Positions 57,906-64,000 of a stretch of DNA of 64,000 nt are shown in pieces. Within the stretch, counting starts at the first letter, position 1. Every line of letters starts with the position of its first letter. Source of the DNA: Flavobacterium sp. JAD_PAG50586_2 (lineage in GTDB: Bacteria; Bacteroidota; Bacteroidia; Flavobacteriales; Flavobacteriaceae); NCBI GenBank assembly GCA_023213215.1, contig CP096136.1, positions 248,001-312,000 of the forward strand. The letters are read 5' to 3'. A program made the position numbers and the translations under genes. The notes below the pieces were generated by a model that saw only the letters and a program-made list of their open reading frames with translations, had not been told where the DNA came from and did no database searches.

Positions 57906-59282
57906 ATGAGAATCGCTATTTTATCATTGGCACTCACTTTTACAGTGGGCATACGGGCACAGGTAGGAATAGGAACCACCAATCCCGACCCTTCATCAAT
58001 CCTAGAACTAAGCAGCAGCTCGAAAGGGTTTCTGATGACCCGGGTGGCACTGCAGTCTACCACAGATGCCACAACGGTATTGGCACCCGCAACGGGCTTA
58101 CTGGTATATAACACCGCCGCCCAAAACGATATCCTTCCGGGATTTTACTATTGGGATAGCAGCTGGAAGCCTTTACAGTCAAGCTCGGGCAGCGGCACGT
58201 CCTGGCTGCTGAGTGGGAATACGGTTTCCAACAGCCACTTCCTGGGATCGGTTAATTATGCACCACTTAACCTGAAAGTCAATAATACTTTAGCCGGCAG
58301 GATCCATCCTAACGGAGGAATCGCTTTAGGGATTAATGCTGCGGCTAATGATTCGAACAGCGTGGCCATCGGCAGCGGTGCTACGGCAACGGCCAATGTA
58401 GACGCCACTGCCTTAGGGCTTGCTGCAGTTGCAGGTGGCTACCGGTCTACAGCCATAGGCTACAGTGCTAACGCTTCTTCAAACAATACCCTCGCAGCTG
58501 GCTATTCAGCTTCGGCATCGGGATTCCAGTCATTGGCATTGGGGATGAACGCTTCGGCCACCCAAAACAATACCAGCGCAGTGGGTTATACTGCCTCGGC
58601 AACGGCCTATCAGGCTGCTGCCTTTGGAACAGAAGCTGCTGCTTCGGGGCAGAGTGCTACGGCTATCGGCTACCAGGCAACTGCTACACAGGCCAACTCC
58701 ATCATACTGGGAAGTTCCTCAAATGCTGCGAATAAGGTAGGAATAGGAACCAACACCCCCGACGAACGCCTGCACGTAAACGGCAATTTCAAACTCACAG
58801 ACGGAACACAGGCCAACGGTTACGCGCTGATCAGCGACGCCAACGGAAAAGCTTCCTGGCAGAACCTGCATCTCAATGACTGCTATGCGGGGATTTACTA
58901 TAACAGCAGCGGGCAGACGATGAACCAGTATGCGAATATAAGCTTTGGCACTGCCCTACCCGTGAAGAATGCAACTGTTGATACCGATGGGATTACCGTG
59001 CAGAAGGCAGGTACTTACCGTATTACGTATAGTGTTGCGCTGTCAAAATCGGGCGGGTCGTCTATTGATGCGGGTTTCCAGTTGTATAAGGATTACTCCA
59101 CCGCCATTCCCGGAAGTTATACAATAGCCAGGGTAGCCAATAATAGCATTATTACATTGGAGAAAACCGTTGTAGCCACTTTAAGTGCCTACCAGAAAGT
59201 CTCCGTAAGACCCACGATATCCGACAGCAATACTACTTATGTTTCGGGAGCTGAGAGCCTGTTACTGGAACTTTTGGAATAA
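57906..59282 (+). CDS. YadA-head-like trimeric fibre surface protein
   Basis: 458 aa from ATG 57906, chosen because it opens a signal peptide (MRIAILSLALTFTVGIRAQ); the frame runs from 57831. A tail-fibre-like head (VGIGTTNPDPSSILELSSSSKGFLMTRV) is followed by about eight YadA-type repeats of 14-17 aa (SVAIGSGATATAN, STAIGYSANASS, SLALGMNASATQ, SAVGYTASATA) at about 155-270. A second VGIGTNTPDERLHVNG unit and a C-terminal C1q/TNF-like beta domain end the protein. YadA repeats form trimeric left-handed beta-roll fibres, so it is probably an adhesive fibre. No autotransporter barrel is present. Confidence 0.8.
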   Translation: MRIAILSLALTFTVGIRAQVGIGTTNPDPSSILELSSSSKGFLMTRVALQSTTDATTVLAPATGLLVYNTAAQNDILPGFYYWDSSWKPLQSSSGSGTSWLLSGNTVSNSHFLGSVNYAPLNLKVNNTLAGRIHPNGGIALGINAAANDSNSVAIGSGATATANVDATALGLAAVAGGYRSTAIGYSANASSNNTLAAGYSASASGFQSLALGMNASATQNNTSAVGYTASATAYQAAAFGTEAAASGQSATAIGYQATATQANSIILGSSSNAANKVGIGTNTPDERLHVNGNFKLTDGTQANGYALISDANGKASWQNLHLNDCYAGIYYNSSGQTMNQYANISFGTALPVKNATVDTDGITVQKAGTYRITYSVALSKSGGSSIDAGFQLYKDYSTAIPGSYTIARVANNSIITLEKTVVATLSAYQKVSVRPTISDSNTTYVSGAESLLLELLE

Positions 59283-59309
59283 TAAATATACTTAACCAAC
59301 AATCTAACT

Positions 59310-60116
59310 ATGCAAAAACGACTACACTTACTTATACTTCACTCCTTCTTATTTTTGGGCTATCTCTCCTATGGGCAGGTAACCTATTATGATGCCAATC
59401 CCGATTACAGCACGACTTTAAATCCTGTAATCGAAAGTGCCGATAACCTATTCCCTATTGACCTCAATAACGATGGGACAAGAGAATTCTATTTCCGCTG
59501 GGATGACTTCGAAGTCTTTGGAAATGAAAGTTGGTTTGTCCATTTCTGCGCCAATCCGGTATCAGACCCGAGCCGGCAGTTCATGCTCATACCGGGGAAC
59601 TACCACAATCTTCTGGTTTCCGGCACCCCGATCAATGCATCGGCTTCGTGGGCTTCGAACTGGGATCCAACCATTGATGATTCGTTTGTAAATCACTTCC
59701 AGGGCTTGGGCGACCGCTACCTTGCCTTTAAAGCAGTTATCTCGGGAACGACTTATTATGGATGGGTGCTCATTGCCTTTGCAAATAAAACCCTGACGAT
59801 TAAGGAATATGCCTATACTACCAACACAGCAGGGCTTACTGCCGGCCAGGGAGGTTCACTGGGCCTCACCGAAAACAGCATCGGGCAGGTCGTACTGTCT
59901 CCAAACCCAGTAGGCAATATATTGGTCATTGACAATAAAGACAAGGCACAGCCACTCTTTAGCTACCAAATCCTGGATATGGGAGGAAAAACCATCTCGG
60001 AAGGAAAATCATCCTATGGAGAGGCCATCACAACAGATAACATTCCGTGTGGCAATTACCTTATACGGGTAGATAATGACGGAATAACATTCACAAAAAA
60101 ATTCATAAAGCTTTAA
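59310..60116 (+). CDS. T9SS type A secreted protein, paralogue 1
   Basis: 268 aa with a signal peptide (to about residue 22). The body has an Asp/Asn-rich calcium-type loop (IDLNNDGTREFYF) and GxYLAFKxxISGTTYYGW, the pattern of a common Bacteroidetes secreted beta-sandwich. The type A sorting domain is in the last 75 residues (VVLSPNPVGNILVI, YQILDMGGKTISE, IPCGNYLIRVDNDG). It is followed after 16 bp by a paralogue with the same plan. Function unknown; probably surface-attached. Confidence 0.8.
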   Translation: MQKRLHLLILHSFLFLGYLSYGQVTYYDANPDYSTTLNPVIESADNLFPIDLNNDGTREFYFRWDDFEVFGNESWFVHFCANPVSDPSRQFMLIPGNYHNLLVSGTPINASASWASNWDPTIDDSFVNHFQGLGDRYLAFKAVISGTTYYGWVLIAFANKTLTIKEYAYTTNTAGLTAGQGGSLGLTENSIGQVVLSPNPVGNILVIDNKDKAQPLFSYQILDMGGKTISEGKSSYGEAITTDNIPCGNYLIRVDNDGITFTKKFIKL

Positions 60117-60132
60117 TCCAATAATTCAAACT

Positions 60133-60915
60133 ATGAGAAAACTAACTGCTCACCTACTTTTACTTACGCTTTTTGCCTCTTCTTATGCAAGTGCTGCCAT
60201 AGTTTACAGGGATATCGCTGATGGCATTCCCACAGGGCTGGATTTCAATTCGGATGGTACTAATGAATTTACTATTTCAAATAGTGTCTTTTCCGGACCG
60301 GGAACTTACCTGACCTATTCGCTCCCTTCCAATGTGTATGGCATTTCGAGCGGCCAGTGGGATGCAGCGGCAGCTTTGGATTCCGGGTTCTCCATTGGCG
60401 CATCGGGAAACTGGTTTGGCTTTGGTGACTGCACGGTTACCGGTAACAGCCACCCTACCACCTTTCCGTTGAATACCGACAAATACCTTGGGTTCAAAAT
60501 AAGTATAGGTGGAAACATATATTACGGTTGGGCCCGCATATATGTTACTGCTAATGGTACAGGGCCTTTAGGAACTACTTACCTGGTAACCTATAAGGAT
60601 TATGCATATGAGAATATACCTAACACCTCAATATTGGCAGGTAGTGGTTCACTAGGAATCAATAGACAGCAAGCGGAGCAATTTGTAATTTATACCAATC
60701 CTGTGCATCAGACATTGAATATTGAGGGAACAACAACGGATACCATCAAAAAGATCAGGCTGATGGATGCTTTAGGCAAAGAGATTATGTCGGGTAATAC
60801 GGCGGCTATAGTAGAACCTATAGATATTTCAGGCCTTAAGGAAGGAATTTACCTAGTGCAGGTGGTCGGTTCCGGTTTAAATACAGTAACAAAAAAAATA
60901 CTGGTACAACATTAG
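60133..60915 (+). CDS. T9SS type A secreted protein, paralogue 2
   Basis: 260 aa; same plan as its upstream neighbour: signal peptide (MRKLTAHLLLLTLFASSYASA), calcium-type loop (LDFNSDGTNEFTI), TDKYLGFKISIGGNIYYGWARIY, and a type A sorting domain (FVIYTNPVHQTLNIEG, IRLMDALGKEIMSGN, LKEGIYLVQVVGSG). The local pair arose by duplication and then diverged. Confidence 0.8.
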   Translation: MRKLTAHLLLLTLFASSYASAAIVYRDIADGIPTGLDFNSDGTNEFTISNSVFSGPGTYLTYSLPSNVYGISSGQWDAAAALDSGFSIGASGNWFGFGDCTVTGNSHPTTFPLNTDKYLGFKISIGGNIYYGWARIYVTANGTGPLGTTYLVTYKDYAYENIPNTSILAGSGSLGINRQQAEQFVIYTNPVHQTLNIEGTTTDTIKKIRLMDALGKEIMSGNTAAIVEPIDISGLKEGIYLVQVVGSGLNTVTKKILVQH

Positions 60916-60966
60916 GCCAAGTGCCTGAAACATTATTAACGATGTAAAAAGAACAAATCCAATACT

Positions 60967-61373
60967 ATGAAAAACAACCCGCATAATGCTGAACTTTTTA
61001 AAAATAGTGTAGGCATTATAAAAGAAAGGACATTCAGTTTAGAAGGACTGGAACCTAAAGAGATACCTCTTGAAGATGTCGTTTTTATTGAATTAAAGCA
61101 GCAGATAAATATGCTTTACAATTATATAGCCGGGGCGGGTGCTTTTATACTCCTGCTCTTTGGGCTTATCATCGACTTTAATCCTTTTTAAGTTTACCCG
61201 GACTTGCACTTTTCTGCCTGGCCATTTTTAAAAGAATAAAGGAATACTATTTACAGGTTACTTTTAAGGTACCGGATGTATTATTTGTAAAAATTTCACA
61301 TCATCAGAAAGAGGATGCAAGGCAGTTAATTCAAAAGTTTTACCGGTATAAGCGGTTATTAAATAAGCTTTAA
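60967..61373 (+). CDS. Two-TM membrane protein, copy 3 (one frameshift)
   Basis: The frame stops early at 61191. Adding one base to the T5 run 61185-61189 continues it through LPGLALFCLAIFKRIKEYYLQVTF to VLFVKISHHQKEDARQLIQKFYRYK, giving about 135 aa. The plan (N-terminal part, tandem TM helices, charged tail with (H)QKEDA) is the same as at 41921 and 42979. It precedes a DUF4406-like gene by 10 bp, the second instance of this pairing, at the end of the surface operon. Confidence 0.65.
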
Positions 61374-61383
61374 AACTATAAGC

Positions 61384-61725
61384 ATGCAGCCCCATAAGAA
61401 GTACAAGATTTATATACTCGGAAACATCCCTCCGTTGATTACGATAGAAACCATTCACAAATTCAGCTATGCAGAGAGCCAGATGCATAAATATAGCGTT
61501 AAAGCCTTCAATCCGCTTACCAACCTCCTAAATCCTAACCTAAAGAAAAATGATGCATTTAAAAGGAATATCCATGAGCTGACCGACTCTAATGCCATTT
61601 ATCTCTTAGATGAAGGAAATGATTTTTACACCCACTCCATTGAACTCAAACTGGCTTTTGCACTGAACCTAACCATAATTCATGAGCCTAATAATACCAC
61701 CCATAAAAATATATCTGTAGAGTGA
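61384..61725 (+). CDS. DUF4406-like cytosolic protein, copy 2
   Basis: 113 aa homologous to the protein at 42533: IYILGNIPPLITIETIHKFSYAESQ, FNPLTNLL, DAFKRNIHELTDSNAIYLLDEGNDFYTHSIELKLAFALNLTIIHE. It shares the DUF4406-type pattern, including the hydrophobic strand with Ile/Tyr and the terminal IIHE. No membrane segment. It is the last gene before a strong terminator. Coupled to a two-TM protein, it may deliver a nucleotide- or sugar-related signal to the membrane partner; that is inference. Confidence 0.65.
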   Translation: MQPHKKYKIYILGNIPPLITIETIHKFSYAESQMHKYSVKAFNPLTNLLNPNLKKNDAFKRNIHELTDSNAIYLLDEGNDFYTHSIELKLAFALNLTIIHEPNNTTHKNISVE

Positions 61726-61773
61726 AGGCAAAAATTCTTGAGAGGGGTTTTTATATTTTAGTTAGTTTTTGTT

Positions 61774-61807
61774 AATAACGGAAGTATTTTTACTTCCGTT
61801 ATTTTTT
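61774..61807 (+). terminator. Rho-independent terminator ending the surface operon
   Basis: Perfect 13-bp stem AATAACGGAAGTA/TACTTCCGTTATT, TTTT loop, then a T-tract; 48 bp after the DUF4406-like gene. Confidence 0.92.
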
Positions 61808-61874
61808 AACTATGATGAAGGCGAGATGTAACGCTGGCTGGCAAGAACGTCTGCCTTTCTAAAACTCAAAAAAA

Positions 61875-61895
61875 AGCCCCGATTAAATCAGGGCT
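61875..61895 (-). terminator. Rho-independent terminator of the type B adhesin
   Basis: AGCCC(C)GAT/ATC(A)GGGCT stem with the T-tract on the minus strand, 27 bp after the stop of the gene at 61923. Confidence 0.8.
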
Positions 61896-61922
61896 CATTT
61901 TTAATTCTTAATTTTTAATTGT

Positions 61923-64000
61923 TTATCGCTTCAGCGTAAAGTGCGCCTTAAACTGCCTCATAGCCGAATTCTCCTCAAAGTCCACCGTAAACCAGTAATC
62001 ATCCGATGGCAGGAGGTGTCCGTTGTACGTTCCGTCCCAACCTGCTCCTTTAGAGCTGATCTGTTTGAGAAGCTTCCCGTAACGGTCAAAGATGAAGATC
62101 TTAGCCGAAAGCTGACCCTGCAGTCCCCAGATGTTCCACGTATCGTGTATACCATCCCCGTTCGGAGTGAAATAATGAGGATAATCGATGATGTTTACAT
62201 TCCCGATAATCAGTTCCTCACAGCTGTAGGCAATACCACCCTCGGTATCCCACACATGGATGGTGTGCTCCACGCCGATGCTGACGTTCTCAAACACATT
62301 ACTGGTCTGCCTCGGTCCGTCATCAAGGCTGTATTCATACGTTCCGTATCCTTCAACCGTTACCGTAATGATCTGTTGGTTACTGAACGCATTGGTTACC
62401 GTATACCCAATCGTACCTGACGGTATAACCGCAGGTCCTGACTGTATCACATCAAAAGGTGCCGATGTCGTATCACATCCCAATGCACTGATGCTTGTTA
62501 CATGTACCGTATAGCTTCTCGTAGCTCCTCCTGCCGCAGCAGTATCCACCGTATAGGTCGGACCGCTGCCGATGACCGTTGTCGGGCTCGCGGCCTCAAA
62601 CCACTCAAAGGTATAATCCGCCGTATTGGTAATACCGCTGTTCAGTGTCAGTGGCCGTATCACAGCTCCCGTTACAAAGTCAACACAGATGGTAGTCACT
62701 CCGTTTGGCGTGTTTATGATAGGATTCGGATATCGCTCCACATTTATTACAATGGCCGCCAGGGCATAGCAGTATGGCGTAATGCTGTTACTGCTGTTCT
62801 CTACCTTAACCCAGATCGTATCGGTATCTGGATCGGTGATATAGGCCAATTCCTCTGCTGCCGTCAGCGGGTTGGTACCGGCATCGGCATCGGCCTGGGT
62901 CCTGTAATAGCTCACAAGGAACACAGCCGGGTTCTGCCCGTTTAATATCGCTGTCTCGAACTGCGTCAGGTCAATCTCATATACACCGTCGTAAGGATCG
63001 GCATAGGTATCACAGGTCTCAAAAGGCGGTGGGCTGGTGGCCGTAGCATAAGCCTCCACGGCAAGGGTCAGTACCCCTGTCGCATTCACACAGCCCGTGG
63101 CATTGTTCACCACACGGATGTAGATATTCTGGGTTGTTGGTGTTACATTAGGATAAGGTGATACCAAAGGCGCTGTACCTGAAGCGGCATTGCCCGGTGT
63201 CAGGTGGTAAGTTATCGTATAGTCTGCCGGCTGCTGGTTGGTGGTGGCCGTTCCAAGTATAAGCGGTGCCAGTATCGGATTGGCCAGGTCAAACAGTGCC
63301 AGTCCGTCGGCATTGTCATCACACATCCTGTAAGGAGCCAGTGGCTGTATAACCGTCGGCAGCGGATTAACCGTCAGGGCCTGCTCCACCAAAACATAAC
63401 AGTGGTTGCCCAGATAATCCACACGGTTGTTCTCCACACGGATCCATACATTGCTGCCCACAAGGGCACCATTGGCCGGTATCAGTTCATTGACGTTATT
63501 TTCGGCATCAGCCTGCGTACGGAAGTAATGGAAGGTAAGATTGGGATCACCATTTCGGATATAGGCTTCGTTGACCGTCAGATCAAACAGCTCCAGCATA
63601 TCCCCGGGATTATTATCATCGCATTTAGGGGCCAGTGCCGGTGGGTTGGTACGAGGTGTCGGTATCGGAAGCACACGGATATCAAGGGTCGTGATGCTCT
63701 TACAGCCGTCGGCCGTTGTCACTACAACGCCAAGGGTCTGTACCGGTGGAGTTTGAATTAGGTAAGCTGTTGGTGTTGTAATGATATTGGTATTGTTCTG
63801 GGCATCTAAAAGGCTTGGAAAATAGTCAACTGCAAAACCTGTTCCCTGATTGATTTCCGTGTTTTTTATCGTTAAGTCAAATACAAACAATTGATCATTT
63901 GGCACAGCATCATCATCACATACGCTCAATGGCGTTGGGAAGGTAAGCAGTAAGGGTTTGTTTATCTTTAGCCTAAACGAGCCTACATTATAACATTCCG
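61923..64000 (-). CDS. T9SS type B adhesin, C-terminal part (5' end outside the window)
   Basis: The frame stays open to the window edge, so the gene starts further upstream; the visible part is about 691 aa. At least five repeats of about 95 aa carry CDDNxxDxxxxFDL, (Y/F)xRTQADAxxxxNxL and I(W/Y)VRVEN motifs, as in giant gliding-type adhesins. Ig-like segments and a type B sorting domain end the protein (YPHYFTPNGDGIHDTWNIWG, IFIFDRYGKLLKQ, WDGTYNG, SDDYWFTVDF). This should be exported by T9SS with a SprF-like partner; none is visible beside it. Local GC content is higher than in the rest of the window. Confidence 0.88.
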   Translation of the reverse strand, partial: ECYNVGSFRLKINKPLLLTFPTPLSVCDDDAVPNDQLFVFDLTIKNTEINQGTGFAVDYFPSLLDAQNNTNIITTPTAYLIQTPPVQTLGVVVTTADGCKSITTLDIRVLPIPTPRTNPPALAPKCDDNNPGDMLELFDLTVNEAYIRNGDPNLTFHYFRTQADAENNVNELIPANGALVGSNVWIRVENNRVDYLGNHCYVLVEQALTVNPLPTVIQPLAPYRMCDDNADGLALFDLANPILAPLILGTATTNQQPADYTITYHLTPGNAASGTAPLVSPYPNVTPTTQNIYIRVVNNATGCVNATGVLTLAVEAYATATSPPPFETCDTYADPYDGVYEIDLTQFETAILNGQNPAVFLVSYYRTQADADAGTNPLTAAEELAYITDPDTDTIWVKVENSSNSITPYCYALAAIVINVERYPNPIINTPNGVTTICVDFVTGAVIRPLTLNSGITNTADYTFEWFEAASPTTVIGSGPTYTVDTAAAGGATRSYTVHVTSISALGCDTTSAPFDVIQSGPAVIPSGTIGYTVTNAFSNQQIITVTVEGYGTYEYSLDDGPRQTSNVFENVSIGVEHTIHVWDTEGGIAYSCEELIIGNVNIIDYPHYFTPNGDGIHDTWNIWGLQGQLSAKIFIFDRYGKLLKQISSKGAGWDGTYNGHLLPSDDYWFTVDFEENSAMRQFKAHFTLKR

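Overview
The window looks like a Flavobacteriaceae chromosome, most likely Flavobacterium. It is AT-rich, promoters have the Bacteroidetes form (TTG, about 20 nt, TAnnTTTG), and the gene content is dominated by type IX secretion system (T9SS) cargo with type A or type B C-terminal sorting domains, PorP/SprF-like and OmpA-like proteins, and RHS/YD-repeat proteins. There are no rRNA or tRNA genes, no CRISPR array and no intact insertion sequence.

Layout. (1) 0-2.3 kb: start of a lipoprotein gene, a membrane protein behind a palindromic operator and phased TTCCGA repeats, and a 48-aa Pro/Lys-rich peptide. (2) 2.1-10.2 kb: an apparently foreign gene cluster in two convergent halves. The + strand has a KamA-family radical SAM/PLP protein, a divergent cysteinyl-tRNA synthetase, a 53-aa peptide with its own terminator, and a LuxE/PaaK-like adenylating enzyme. 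The - strand has a thioredoxin/DinB-like fusion, a methyltransferase and a JmjC/cupin oxygenase. It could be an undescribed biosynthetic system. (3) 11-12.6 kb: an IS1-like remnant with a 12-bp tandem repeat. (4) 12.7-21 kb: OmpA-family, PorP/SprF-like and two large type B T9SS adhesins. (5) 21.4-30.2 kb: a tandemly duplicated pair of genes (dockerin-like protein plus cohesin-like T9SS protein) and a TPR-HTH regulator; a 19-bp element sits upstream of three promoters here. (6) 30.8-40.4 kb: two RHS proteins, one ending in an HEIIH metallopeptidase-like toxin domain followed by candidate immunity genes, and a T9SS beta-propeller protein. (7) 41-61.8 kb: a signalling and surface module. It has a histidine kinase, an AraC-type response regulator and a LytTR response regulator. 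Four arrays of three 21-bp LytTR-type direct repeats each precede a transcription unit, including a long, GC-richer surface operon (adhesins, OmpA protein, alkylsulfatase, YadA-like fibre). Two copies of a paired module (two-TM membrane protein plus DUF4406-like protein) lie in this region. (8) 61.9-64 kb: a type B T9SS adhesin running off the window.

Caution on sequence quality: at least fourteen genes are interrupted, and almost every break is repaired by adding exactly one base to a homopolymer. Systematic indel errors in the assembly are the simplest explanation, so I annotate these as single genes spanning the breaks rather than as fragments.
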